DNA of 64,000 nucleotides from Hysterangium stoloniferum (Eukaryota > Basidiomycota > Agaricomycetes > Hysterangiales > Hysterangiaceae). The translations under genes and the position numbers were made by a program. Under the pieces are notes generated by a model. The model was not told the DNA's origin and did no database searches. It was given only the letters and a program-made list of their open reading frames with translations. The stretch is taken from contig WHVD01000022.1 in assembly GCA_015178975.1 (NCBI GenBank), forward strand, positions 868,001 through 932,000, read 5' to 3'. Below are positions 31,310 to 43,439 of this stretch, piece by piece; the first letter of the stretch is position 1; the number at the start of each line of letters is the position of its first letter.

Positions 31310-34300
31310 TAGTGGTTTGCAAGGGCCGGCCCAAAGCCCGAAAGCTCAGGCTGCTGAGCCCTCAAAGCCCGAGCCCAGCCCAGCCTTCACACAAGGCTCG
31401 GGCGGCCCCAGAGCTCAGCCCAGGGTTTGAAAGCCTGAGCCGAGCCCTTGGGCCCAGGCTTTTAGTCATACATCATGCTCCGCTTGGTTCAACTGTACAG
31501 TTTTCAACTGCCCTGACCAAAACGGTTCCAGAGACCCAGATTCAAGGTAACTTCCAATGGCAAAGGCTGGTGATGACTCTGACAATGATCAAGACCTGAT
31601 TAGGCATTGTACATCATATCTACATAGCTTGAGTTGTTTTGGGTTACTAACTCTTGACACCTAGGGAGCACAAAGTCACGACACTTAGTCATTCTCAGTG
31701 AGAGTAATGAGGAAAGGCAAGGTGTTTCAGAAAATTCACCAGAGCAAGGCAAGACATTCTCATTCATATAGTAGACTGAATTATAAACCATAATCTGCCA
31801 CCAGAGAGTTGTCAATCAGAAGCCATTGACAAAGATGGTTTTCTCATTGATGTGGATATCCAACCTATTCCCAATGCCACCCCAAAAATGTCATTAAAGG
31901 ATCGAAGCCATGACATTGATCATTTCTTCACACTGAGCTTTATCCAGAAAGACAAAAATTACCACAATTGTTGTATTTGCTTGTGAGTGGTTATACAATT
32001 GTGGAAATCTTTCCCTCATTGACCTCTGGTGCCTGGCTTTACAGTAGAAAGTCTCCAAAACATCAGGTGTCTCTTGTCACAGATGTGACCACCTCTCGAT
32101 GACACATAGAATCATATCACAAAGTAAATTCGTCTATTTTAGATTTCCACTTCATTAAATGCTTCATCCTATGGTAGGGAGTATACCTCAAATGGGCCCA
32201 AGGATGCTAAATGTCATCGTCAGGCAACCATGAAGGACACACAACAACACCTTGATCCTCACCTGGAAGAGAGACCACATCGAGAGAGTGTCATTCCATA
32301 CACAGATAACCTGTTTTGTCAGGCAACAATAGGGTGGCTTGTATCGACTGACCAGGTGACAGAGGTTCTAATCAATACAGTACATGTTCAAATGATGTTT
32401 GATGATAGCCAATCCAAGCATTCCACCACCCAGCTTTCCAAAAGATGATACATATTGCAACACATGCAACCAATGGGGTGATGATTCCAAATGGCTGCCA
32501 AACATGCCAGGTGATCCTTGACACCTTGAAGGTACAACTGATTGCACTATGTAGTAGACTAACAGTGTGATCAAATCATATCACTCTTTATTTAAGTTTT
32601 TCTGACAGTCATCCTATAGAGTGACACTGTAAAAGGGAATGTTAGTTTAACTTGTGATGCATGGCAGGCTTCAAATATCAATGGTTACTTTGCTGTTACT
32701 GGGTCCTGGATTGAGGAGGTCAGTGGTCAGTGGGAACTTCAGACCACGTTGCTAGGTTTTACACAGTTGAACAATGCACACCATGGTGTGTGGCTGGGTG
32801 AAGCCTTGTTCAAGATTGTTGCACACTTGGGCATTGCACATAAGGTACGTCACACTTAAAACTCCCAAAGCAAGTTGACTGTCACCAGTAAATATAGATT
32901 GGTCATGTAACTTGCGACAATGCATTAAACAATGGCACTATGCTCAAAGAGTTTGCAAAACATATCTGTACAGAGGTGGGACAGACATTCTACCCAGACA
33001 AAAATTGTATTTGGTGTGTATGAGACCTCTATTTCATCTTCTCCCTTTAACATGGACAGCTCCTAGATGTCTCGCTCATATCATCAACCTTGTGACATAG
33101 GCATTGATTTCAACACACAGCAAGTCAAAACACTACAATCCAGCAGAACTGGAGGCTGACCTCATAGTTGGTAATGGGCATGATGTGGTGGGCCTTGTGC
33201 GGGCAATAAGTGTCAAGGCAACCAACATCCTATTCCTTTCACCCATAACCCACTGTTGATGACATGCATCTAGGCATGTTCCTCTGGAAAATGGAAGCAG
33301 CTCTTTGCAGACCTTCAGCACCATGTCAATATGAAGCCAATTTGTCAGCTCCTTATTGACATGCCATTCGCTGGTCATCAACATATATCATGACTTCACA
33401 AATTGAATTAATGGGTGATGTAAGTACTGTTATTATGACATGCATATCCACTGACATGAACAGATTATCAATACATTTGTATACAAAATTAGAAGGGATG
33501 AGAAAGACCTCATGAAATGTGAAAAAATTGATAATCTATGGCTTGATGCTGGGGAATGGGATGAACTAAAGTTATTCAATGATCTTCTTGCTGTAAGCCT
33601 AACTTTGTTCTTATTCCTGTTGTCATTGAGTGTTCAGGGTTTCTAGCATGCTGACAATGCTCAACATGAATTCTCATCAGACCAGCACCCACCCTGCACC
33701 TTGCATTACCTGCCCTTGAAGCACTACACAAGGCATGGAGTTCTCAATGTGCTTGTGTGAAGTATCAGGCCTTTGTTGCTGCCCTGGATGCAGTCTTGGT
33801 TAAAATTGCAGAGTACTATGATCGAACTACTGATTCTGATATACACATTTGCTATGTGTGCGTAACAACATTTCATAAGTTTTTCCTGGTGCTAACACAC
33901 ATATCTTGCAGTTCTCGATCCCTCACAAAAGACCGAGTACATTCAGAGATACTGGGGTGTAGATAAACTCAACAACATCCTCTTCTGTGCTGAAGAGATT
34001 GTATGTTTTATCATCTATGAACCAAAGAAACTCTGATTAAATGGCTGTCAGTACAAGGAATGTTACACAGAGATGTATATAGGTAACCCAGTGCCACCAC
34101 CAAATTGGACAGGAAGCTTGATGACATGCAAAGTTGGGATCTTGCTTTGTGAACTATCAGACAATGAAGATGATGCAGACACACATATACAGAATGCTCA
34201 CACTGACCCAAATGACCCATGGCCCAAAGACTTCAAGGGCCACTTACATTCAAGGGATGAACTTGGGACTATGACAATTGTCGAATGGTGGGGGGTATGG

Positions 34301-34854
34301 ATGTGACTTGTATACTATATGTGATATACTCATGCTGTCATCACAGTGGAATTCAACCAGGTACCCAGTCTGGGCCTCACTAGCTCAGGACTACCTTCTT
34401 GTCATGGCATCATCTGTCTCTAGTGAACATCCATTTTCGTCAGCTGGAATAACTATCAGCAAACGTCATAGTCTGCTCAAACCTGACATTGTTGAGGCTT
34501 TACAGTTCCTCAAGTGCCTCCATCACCAAGAACTGATTTACTGAGAAGAACCAAGCACAATCTTGGAGTGTGTTGAGGGGAGTGGGGAGCCTGGGAGTTG
34601 AGATGACTTGGTTGGAGACCTTGAAGATGATGAGGGCTTTGAGGATTTAGATGAGGAGGAGGTTTTTGTTCAAAGTGTTGTGTAGGTACAACATCAGAGA
34701 AATTCGACACATTTTGCCCCCTAGAGTCGCGGCCTGAGCCTGAGCCGAGCCTGAGCCCTCTACCTGGGCTCAGCTCGAGGTCTAGGAAAGCCCGAGCCCC
34801 ACTAAGCCGAGCCCAAGCCAGGGTTTTGAGCCGAGCCGGGCCTGCAAACCACTA
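31310..34854 (+). mobile_element. hAT DNA transposon, 8-bp TSD GTCCAGAG
   Basis: The 3,545-bp element starts TAGTGGTTTGCAAGGGCCGG and ends with the inverted form (CCGGGCCTGCAAACCACTA). GTCCAGAG flanks it on both sides (31302-31309 and 34855-34862); 8-bp duplications are the mark of the hAT superfamily. Both subterminal regions are rich in GAGCC/AGCCC motifs (31310-31470 and 34728-34854), typical of transposase binding arrays. It lies in the loop of the large inverted repeat. Confidence 0.93.
31860..34544 (+). pseudogene. hAT transposase, degenerate
   Basis: Recognisable segments: HDIDHFF near 31912 followed by CCIC (BED-like start); LDPHLEERPHRESVIPYTDN and FCQATIGWLVSTDQ near 32250-32355; TCDAWQASNINGYFAVTGSW near 32655; LLGFTQLNNAHHGVW near 32748; IGHVTCDNALNNGTML near 32898, RCLAHIINL near 33067; and the C-terminal hATC dimerisation domain (SSQWNSTRYPVWASLAQDYL, SEHPFSSAGITISKRHSLL) near 34335-34485, ending at TGA 34544. 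Stops and shifts separate the pieces beyond what introns explain, so the copy is not functional by itself, yet its ends and TSD are intact. Confidence 0.8.
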
Positions 34855-34862
34855 GTCCAGAG

Positions 34863-35989
34863 GAAGCCAAATGGAGTGTTGCACCCTCGTTGACTAAGTA
34901 CCACCACATTCTGAAGGTGTTGCAACACAACATTTCTCACTAAGGTTTGATTTCCCTCATGTATCTGCTACTCCCCTTATACCTATATATTTACTTCACA
35001 CTCGGGAACCGCTCATTTTTGATATATCGATGGTTTTATTTGAGGTGAACCGGAAGTCACTCGACACTATAGTTTCATTTGCGCTTTGACATCAACCTTT
35101 GCTTCAATTGTGATTTATGGTGAAAAACCGGTCAGAGGATTGATTATGTACCTGTCTCTCATCCCAGTCATCGATGAGCACATTGCAAGCTCTTGCCTCG
35201 CAAATAAAATCGATTCTAAAATTACTTCCCCGTAATTATTTTGTCTAGCTGCAGAAGTCTATCAGCATTCTTCTAACATATATATACTTACTCCAAGAAG
35301 CAACAAATCTTCTCTTCAGCTGATGCTCAATGAGATATATCATGCCAGTCCTCGCATCCCTCTTATATCATTTTGTTCTTCGTCGGCCAGTCGTGTTTTC
35401 TGTCTAAAACGGACTTACAGTAATTCCTCACCAGGCTACTACTCTCTCATCTGTACCCATGTCACGGAAAATTTAGTCGGCAGCCGAAAGCAAGCCGTCT
35501 CTTTTGAATGCGGAATGTCATCCATAGTGGCACCGGCCTTGCCACTTGGTTTGATGTATCCCCCTGCACGACGAGAACTGTGACACACTAGAACGGTGGA
35601 AAAAGCTAGCACTCAGCAGTGGTAGACATCAGGTCCGATCTGAGAGTGGGACAAACAACTCGGATCAATAGTAACTACCGCACCATCCAATTCCTCTCAT
35701 TTCTCTCCTCGTTCTCGTCCAATGCGGTCTCGATGAGAACCCGCTATAACTCTGATGATTCGTACCCTACCTCTCACTCTAACCAGATCCAGATCCAGAG
35801 CCCACCCGCGCCTCGCCCGTGTCTAACATCCGCACTCGGCTGCAAGTTCCCTGCTGGCGACAGAGCGTGGCGATATGACGGCGAGGAGCGATACCGGGGT
35901 GACGCACGGTGATAATGTGATCGCGACTGCGTGGGGGGTGAGCGTGCGCATGTGGGACCAGAGCCAGAACCCAAAGCCGCCGGGACGGC
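34863..35989. other. No gene recognised between hAT and right arm
   Basis: Together with 30861-31309 this is the sequence into which the hAT element inserted. It holds open stretches (for example 35619-35912) without recognisable motifs. Confidence 0.4.
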
Positions 35990-36793
35990 TTGCGCATAAT
36001 TTCTCTTATTGACGAACTTTGTTCGGACGGACTGCCAGTGTGGCACGCTAGGGATCGTCTCTGCTTATTGTGCTGATTCTCTGCCTGCCATTTTCCTTGT
36101 ATTGGATGATATTGTGACATTAGCACTGGTTGATGCAAGTCGCATGAAGTTGGAGAACAATCTTTGCAGCCGTGTGTATTGCTATTTCTTATTTCCTAAC
36201 AATTTCCGAAAATATCAAGTATGATCATTATTCTCCGGAGTTTTCTGAAAATTTGAATTGCCTTGTCAGCTGGATCTTCCCATGGATAGTCAGCAATAGA
36301 ATTGTGGCGGCTCTGACCATTAAAGAGGATAAAAGGGATGTGAGGCGTCTACGAAGCTCCGCTTTTGTCTTTCTGCCACCACCCACCATCGATTTCCACC
36401 CACCTCGTCCCCAAACACTCAAGATGTCTACCCTTAATCTAGGATCACTTTCATCGTCTCTTCCTCACCATCATTCGAACGATGGTGAGGAAGAGACGAT
36501 GAAAGGGATACTAGATTAAGGGTAGAAAATCTTGAGAGTTTGAGGACGAGGTGGGTGGAAATCGATGGTGGGTCGTCTCCCCAACCCCCGTCAAGGTAAG
36601 GACATTCGATGTACCCATCGCAAGGCCGTCAATTTTAGGTGGGGAGGTGATGGTGACGCATGTGCGAAAGTGGTGTGTTTTTTTATGACTAATATATGAC
36701 TCTATTGATTATTTCCATCAGTCCCTTGGCGCAATGGATCCCTCCTCCTATGATCACTTTCCTATCTGGCCCGTTGAAGACCGCGTCCGCTCT
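35990..36793. repeat. Right arm of the large inverted repeat
   Basis: This is the inverted copy of 30059-30860, with very few differences visible by eye. It includes the same nested palindrome (36381-36573). The left arm has GTTCGAATGATGG at the palindrome centre and this one ATTCGAACGATGG, which is the same hairpin in flipped orientation. Confidence 0.95.
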
Positions 36794-36997
36794 AGGACGC
36801 GTTTTCGGCGTTCGGCGTTAAGTAAAACTTTCCACGTTAACTATGAACCGCATCGGACGCGCGGGCGTGGCTGCCGTGCGATTGGGACCATCGAGGCAAC
36901 TCGAGATCATCCTACTGTTGTTCCCCAACGCCGCCGTTCTCCTGTAGCTGCTGATCAGACGCATAACCAGAACCGGAAGGGCCAGAACACACAATAG
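36734..36997 (+). pseudogene. Chimeric ORF at the inverted-repeat edge
   Basis: The frame begins with the same 19 codons as the small acidic gene (MDPSSYDHFPIWPVEDRVR) and then, exactly where the repeat arm ends near 36793, continues into unrelated Arg-rich sequence (SRTRFRRSALSKTF, GRGCRAIGTIEATRDHP) to TAG 36997. Duplication of a promoter and start codon next to new sequence made this 87-codon ORF. Whether it is expressed is unknown. Confidence 0.5.
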
Positions 36998-38100
36998 GCC
37001 ACATAATCGCATTAGTATTCGAGCTTGTCATAGGCATCATAGACCTTGTCACATTGACGAAACTCCTCTCCTCGTTATCGATTCATCGTCATCATCCACC
37101 TTTCACATCACCACGATCACGAACATCCTTATCCATTTCGACGTCCGCCTCCAAACCGGGCGCCGGCGACGGCGACGTCGATCCACTTCCGTCCCCTGAC
37201 ACCCAACGAAATCCCCATATGGTCCCGTTTTAATGTAGGATGAATAGCCTAGTGCGCGACGGAATGACAACGCCGGACGATACTACGTTTTAGGTTGTTC
37301 TGTGAGTCGTATTGATGCTGTGATGGCTGTCACGACCTACCCAGATCCAGCTGCCGTAGACAAACCCACACCCACAGTCATATCCAACGGCGATAACAAC
37401 GACGGCAACCGTGTCTTTGACTTTTGTCTTCGTACACTTCCATCCCGATCTTGGCCGTGTAATAGGGGATGTTATCTTAACGTCGATTTTCTGGTCTTCG
37501 ATCGTCCAAGGTCGTTCCTATATTCGCAAGAAGTCCCTGCCGCGGTAGCGGCCTGTGCTGGTCTGTTCGCGCTGCCGGGGCCGCTCGTTATTATGTTCAC
37601 GTTCAACGACTGATATTGATCTGTCCATATCGATGCTCGTCCCGCGACTATGATCCACACCGCTTGCGCTCGCCCTCACACTCGCCCTCGCTTTTCTCCG
37701 TTCATGCCACGACGTTTCTCCCTCTTGTGTTGATCCTGGTCCTTGTTTTGATCCCGGTCCTTGTCTTGATACTGGTCCTTGTCTTGATACTGGTCCTTGT
37801 CTTGATACTGGTCCTTGTCTTGATACTGGTCCTTGTCTTGATACTGGTCCTCGTCATCACCCAAACTGGTCCTCCCACTTCCCGCCGCAGAAGTAACACT
37901 CATCCCTCTCCCGCGCCCAACCTTCCTCCCTCCCCCTTCACCATCCTTGTCACCCACACCCACACCCCATATCACCCTTCCCCTCCTCATTCGCATCCCT
38001 CTTTTCTGGCGGCCTCGTCAGCTCCAGAGCCTTCTTCATCCTCCTCTTCTCCATCAACAGCCCGCGGATTACAGCGCTCACAAAGATACACCACCGGGAC
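36998..38100. other. GC-rich stretch with open frames, no identified gene
   Basis: A relatively GC-rich segment holds several open frames (37302-37613; 37616-38104), Ser/Pro/Arg-rich and without known motifs. Codon content suggests remains of a coding region following the chimeric ORF, but frames change repeatedly. Confidence 0.35.
37732..37856. repeat. 18-bp minisatellite
   Basis: About seven tandem copies of TTGATACTGGTCCTTGTC, the first two variant (GATCCTGG, GATCCCGG). On the minus strand they encode repeated DQYQDK, on the plus strand LVLILV; the unit is a multiple of three and all frames stay open. Confidence 0.93.
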
Positions 38101-39847
38101 ATGATTCACATTGAATTATGAGGCCAGATGATAATGTGTGTGGGGCAGGACAGGAGAGAAGTTAGTAAAATTTGGATAAGAGGACAAAAATGAATATAAA
38201 TGAGAAGGAATCAGATTGCAAATATGAATAAGAATAGGAATAAAGGCGAAAGAGCTTCTTGGATGAGGGCCAGCCGCAGTGGATTATCGACTATGAAACC
38301 TCCCTTTCTATTCCATCTGTCGTAGCGATCCAAATGTGAACAACAACAATACAGCACAGGCCTGCGAGACAAGTCTCTTCTCCAAGCTTTTGGTGAGGTC
38401 GACGCGCATTTGTGCGAACCCTCGATGAAGCGCATCGAGGAGTTGTGTAAAGTCATAAATTATTTAGAGCTTTTTGGACGATATGCCATGGCCTCCAAGC
38501 CGTCGTCACGGTCCAGTTCTGTTTAATGAACATTGCCATTATTGCTGTGCCACATATTCGTATCACCGGCACAAAGAGAGAAGAAAACAAAAAGAAGGGA
38601 CAAGGACGAGACAAAACGACATCGAAGAAAAAACAGGCACACTGTAGTTCACAAATACACCTCATAACACCCTCATCCTGTGTCTGCTCCTTCTCTTCTC
38701 AACCAACAAATATTAGTCCCATCTAGTTAAATGATTCTAAATATGAACACTAGTTTTTATTGATGCCCTGTAAAATCTTCTAGAATTTAGTTTTAGCCAA
38801 ATGATATATGTAAGAATAGCACAGAATCATTTTCCAATGTGAATATCCTATAAAGTAAAGTTGCTTGGTGGGTTGTGGACACCCACTGACGCCAAAAGAG
38901 TGCCACACTTTAGTGCCATGCTTCAGCACTGTACTTTAGCACCATGAATTAGTGCCATATTGGTCAACATGTAGGAGTATTTTCACCTGCATGGGAGCAT
39001 TTTTGACTTCACAGGAGCATTTTGGACACTGTGGGAGCATTTTGGTTTTTCCACTGCAGAAACACATGAAGCCTGCTGTCAAGCCTTGAGGCTGCCATCC
39101 TTATCTCCCTTCCCCCTCTTTCCCAACCCTCTCCTCCTTAAAGGTTGGATTTGGAGTTATTTCAGAAAGTATTTGACCTTTATCAAGGTGTGTTGAGGAC
39201 TGTATTTAATTCTATTTAATTTCCCTTTTTTAGTAAATATTTGTTTATTATCATGTTATCATACAAAACAATTTTACCTCCCTTCCAGCCCTCTACTCTC
39301 CATATTAGAGGTGGCACTTTCCTGAAGTATTTCTGGACTCTTGGGGCAATCTCAAAGGTATGTGAGCATCTACTCATTATTAATTAATTTTTGTGTTTTT
39401 TAATGATTAAATAATTTATTTGCAATCAGATTGCCCTTTCCTGGCAGTTCTTCTCATACAGTCCACAGGCCACTATGATTCCAAGTGTGATTTGGGCTTC
39501 CTCAATGCTGTTTTAAATCATTTATGCTTTATATTTCATATTTGTGGGCTATTTTAGACTCATTTGTCTGAAATTCATTTTCCCTGCCACTCTCCACTGC
39601 TTTTGTGAGCACTCCCTGTGAGTATATGTATGTGGAGTATTGAAGGTGAGTCCTGTCCCTGTAAATAATTTCACCTTTTTCTGCTTGAAAATAATTCAAC
39701 AATTACCATTGACTTCCACTGTGTGGCTTTTTGGCTTTTTTGCTATTTCAATTCCTCCTGGGAGATATAAAACAACTTCAGGTGAGTATTAATATCTTCC
39801 CTCATACTGTGAAAGCTTATTTATGCTTATTATTCACATATTTGACT

Positions 39848-39995
39848 TAGGAGGATAACCAAAAACTTTAAAAGTTATTTATCCTCTCAAGTATATATGT
39901 ATGTTTATATTGTTTATTGTAGAATTAATATTTAATAAAATTCAGTCCATCAGGTGATACTCTGGAGAATCAGGAAATATGAATATTTATCTTGT
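39848..39995. repeat. Second copy of the MITE left end
   Basis: GGAGGATAACCAAAAACTTT onwards matches 25566-25720 over about 150 bp, including TTATTTATCC, AATATTTAAT and AATTCAGT blocks. No right end was found, so it is truncated. Confidence 0.7.
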
Positions 39996-40469
39996 CTCTG
40001 AGGAGTCCAGTTGGAGTCCAGTGATGGGTATGTGAGACACAGAGAGTCGGGTATAAACAGGTTGATGTGTGGGTCTGGTGGAGTCTGATGACTGGTGCAT
40101 GAGAGACAGTGTCAGATATAGACAGGTTAACATGCAGGTCCAGTGGAGTCCAACAACTGGTGCATATAGGGTGACGTGCAGGCCCTGGCAGGTACTCTGG
40201 TTGTAACTGTACCTTGGGTACAATATAGAGAGTTGGGTGCATATAGGGGTCTGGATCCTGGTGGGTTTTCTGGTCCTAACACACAATTCTAAACTATTCT
40301 AAACTATTTATAATTGTTCTACATGGTTTTAAATGATTTGCACACATTAAATGCCTTTAAATATTTTTAAAGCCTTTGAATGTTTTTTAAGTGCTTTTAG
40401 ATGTTTCTACTAAGCCTGGGGCTTATGGGCAGGGTTCCAGGGAAAACATGTGAAGGTTCCAGGTTCCAG

Positions 40470-40515
40470 GTAGGACTTGGCTTTAGCTTACTGCATGTGC
40501 TGCACTCTCACAATT
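40470..40515. repeat. LTR fragment of the B/C type
   Basis: GGACTTGGCTTTAGCTTACT and GTGCTGCACTCTCACAA resemble the conserved block of LTR B (GACTTGGCTTCAGCTTATGG, GCTGCGCCCTCGCAA). CpG positions are lost. Confidence 0.5.
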
Positions 40516-40569
40516 GTTGTCCACTTCCCCCCTTGTTAATCTCAGCATCTGACAGAGTAATTTAGTCAC

Positions 40570-40747
40570 CCCGGAGATGTGGACCCGCCTGCCTTATTCC
40601 TGTTTGAAGCTATTTCCCCAGGTTATATTTCTGGCCGCTCGGGGAGACCTGTCTTGGATGTGCAGTTGTGCGCTTCTTATGATCCGGAGCCTTGTTGGAT
40701 AAATGACACTGTGTGGCCGGACATGGTATATGAGGGAAACCTGTGAG
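40570..40747 (+). pseudogene. Exon-like ORF, not recognised
   Basis: A frame reads GDVDPPALFLFEAISPGYIS, GRSGRPVLDVQLCASYDPEP and CWINDTVWPDMVYEGNL before TGA. Composition looks like a real exon of a host protein, and further scraps (YLATYWRRT, QSIIFPPCLAV) follow to 40900. I cannot name the family. Confidence 0.35.
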
Positions 40748-41269
40748 CGTCGATGTTGTCCATATTTAATAGACTTAACGTGTTGAATAAGGTCGGTAAC
40801 TTATTTGCAGCTACCTAGCTACATATTGGAGGAGGACTAAACTTGGACCTCGGACGTGATCAAACCAAACAATCGATCATTTTCCCGCCATGTCTAGCTG
40901 TATGACTATGAGATGTAAAGCTCTGTATATACTGAAGCTTTATAGACTTTTCCCATAATTCAATTGTAAGCAAACGATGTAAGAACAGAATATAGCCACT
41001 GTATGTGAATACTAACATTCGAAAATACATAAACAAAAAAGTAATTCTCCGGACTAACCTTTATCTGTGTGACACCGAGTGACATGTGCTCCAACCCGAG
41101 TCCTACGTCTTGCGCTGATATTTTTTTGCCGACTTTCTCGTATCCCTAGTCCTCATCTTGTAGATTATTTTCACGGAGACGAATCAGAAGAATGATTTGA
41201 CAAAGAACTATGTTCTCCTTTTTTCCAATTGATGTGAAGTTCCACTTATTATCCTTACATGCTAACCAT

Positions 41270-42990
41270 GCGATCTACTAGAATCTACCGGAAGGCATCG
41301 ACGTGTACCTCCCGTGCGCTGATACAGAGTGTTTTGGGTACGATGCAACGCGGATGCATGGGCAGCTGCTTTATGGGAGGCTTGGGGATCAGTGTGGTCT
41401 GAATGTGAAGATGCTGGAACCGAACCCCCGAAACGAGTAAGTAGGTGGCTCATTTGGTTCTGTGGCCATGGGAGTATGAACTGGAAGCTTTTATTATTGC
41501 ATTGGTAGCGTTGGTGATAGAGCAGAAGCGGACCGCCGGTGAAGAACCTTGCTACCGTTGAAGAGAAGGGGAATGATATGTATGAATTTTTGACGACAGT
41601 GAGGTACTGGCCTGGTAATGGACAAGAGTCGAGTCATACTGCGGTACGTCATATTGGTGTAGTTTTTGCGAGCTTGTGTTCCCTGCAGGACTGACCGAAC
41701 TAAACAATCTCGGAAACAGCTGCTACATGGCATCCACCCTTAAGCAATGTTCACCCCTCCGCCCTTCTGCAAATGCCACCTATCCTTTCTCACCACTCAT
41801 GTTCATGCACCAACCAGCTCCACGGATCCTGTATTGACCGTCAGATGCCAAAATTGCGGAATGCTCTCAGGCCGGAAACCACACCTTCGCACACATTTCC
41901 TGTCTGCTGATTCCCGTCTCCCCGTCCCCGTCCGAGTGCTGGTGAGGGCGTGAAAGAAGTGACATCGACTGTGATCCCCTCGTTCATACCTCCCCGATGC
42001 CACCGCCCGTATTCCAAGAAGGCATCAAACCCACCACGTTTAAATCCCTCATCGGAAGACCCCACGAGGAATTATGAATGATGAAACATCATGATGCGGA
42101 ATATTTCTTCGTGTGTCTTCTCAGAGTCCTGTCTCAAGAAGCTAAGAAACCTGCCGGTTCGGGTAGCGATGGAGATGAGCCTGAGCTGGAAACTACTGAT
42201 ATCTTTCGCCTTCCGTGGATCAGGAGCTGCAGTCTATGTAGTGCAACTTAGTGCGGTGTCATTTAGGTGACAGCGATGATCTTATCGTGGTTCCCGGCTC
42301 CAGAGGCGGGGAAGAATGTGCAGGTGCTGTATAAGGGGTGAAGCTACGTGAACGCACAGGGGACGTGATCGGCGAAGATACTGTTGAGGACACATGTCCG
42401 CGGTGTGATGCGGGGGTTGTGGCGGACATGTGAGTTTTAATATTTTTCGATATATGTCCAGACCTGCACATTTTGCGACTTTCCCTGATCTTGCTCCTTT
42501 TTTCCTGCAGACCTCCCCCGTCAAACTACGTAATCATGGCTTACCTATTTTGAACTAGCATCCTCCTTCGGACTTGAACCGGGTCCAACTCCGCTTCAGG
42601 ATGGTGATTGTGGTGAACGTTCATTGGTATATCCTTATTTCCCTCGTCTATTCCCGTTCGTATTCACTTCATTCTGACCATGTTGTCAAATTCATCTGTC
42701 TTGCCACTTTTCCCCGCTCCCTCCCATTCCATATCTCTCGCCCTTCATTTCATCCTACATTCCCGCCTCGCTAACTCCGGCTTCTCCCGCACCAAAGCCC
42801 TGTGTCCCTCCCAACCTTCAACGCTGCCCCGGTCACAGTCATTCGCTGCCGGTTATTGTCAAAAGGCACTATTTACTCCTTGGAATAGTGGCAGAGAGAC
42901 GGCTGTCACGTGGTTGTTTGGACAGATGGAGGATCCCAGCTTTTGGTTGACGGTAGACATCTTTGGACCTGAACCGTCTGCGGAGTAGAT
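41270..42990 (+). pseudogene. Ubp14/USP5-like deubiquitinase relic, copy 1
   Basis: Scattered segments match the ubiquitin-specific protease Ubp14/USP5 order: an N-terminal zinc-finger-type piece (GIDVYLPCADTECFGYDATR near 41297), a middle piece (KGNDMYEFLTTVRYWPGN), the start of the catalytic core (TTFKSLIGRPHEEL near 42033, then MMKHHDAEYFFVCLLRVLSQ) and a UBA-like piece (GYCQKALFTP, GRETAVTWLFGQMEDP near 42850-42940). Stops and shifts separate them all, so this is a pseudogene. The enzyme normally disassembles free polyubiquitin chains. A second, independently decayed copy lies 4 kb downstream in the same orientation. Confidence 0.55.
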
Positions 42991-43046
42991 GGCTATGGTG
43001 TAGGATATTATATTTGTGAGTTACGGTGAGTAGCCACACGCACATA

Positions 43047-43230
43047 CGCACATACCCATATACACGCACATACCCATATACACGCACATACCCATATACA
43101 CGCACATACCCATATACACGCACATACCCATATACACGCACATACCCATATACACGCACATACCCATATACACGCACATACCCATATACACGCACATACC
43201 CATATACACGCACATACCCATATACACGCA
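43047..43230. repeat. 18-bp minisatellite
   Basis: About ten near-perfect tandem copies of CACGCACATACCCATATA. The unit encodes RTYPYT on the plus strand and CVYMGM on the minus strand without stops. It sits inside the downstream part of the copy-1 duplication unit; copy 2 has a single related stretch (ACGCGCATACATGG, 46599-46612). Confidence 0.95.
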
Positions 43231-43439
43231 CTATATTCACGTCTTCTAGGAACATAATAATGAACATCTTACGACCAAGCCCCACTAAAGAACATCTGAT
43301 TCAGGTCAGCGAAAGATCGATTGGATATTATTTTCTAACTTGTAGCTTTACAAGACCGACAGAGGTACCAGGAATATAATTCTCCAGATTGTTCATAAAT
43401 GTCTATTATGACATGGTGGGAAGACGGTTTCTTTGACTA

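Larger units (their letters stand above)
38105..40560. other. AT-rich repeat sequence, no gene
   Basis: I see no coding region. Notable are short repeats at 38895-39050 (TTAGTGCCAT/TTAGCACCAT, and GGGAGCATTTT three times), and a 65-bp tandem repeat with about 2.5 copies at 40012-40200 (GGTGCATGAGAGACAGTGTC and TAGACAGGTTAACATGCAGG variants). Confidence 0.55.

Noticed and set aside
37616-38104. A 162-codon frame with a LVLILV repeat that looks like membrane segments
   Set aside because: The hydrophobic run is the translation of the 18-bp minisatellite, and the opposite strand is equally open (DQYQDK).
43026-43379. Tandem array considered as a CRISPR
   Set aside because: Units are contiguous 18-bp copies without spacers, in a eukaryotic context.
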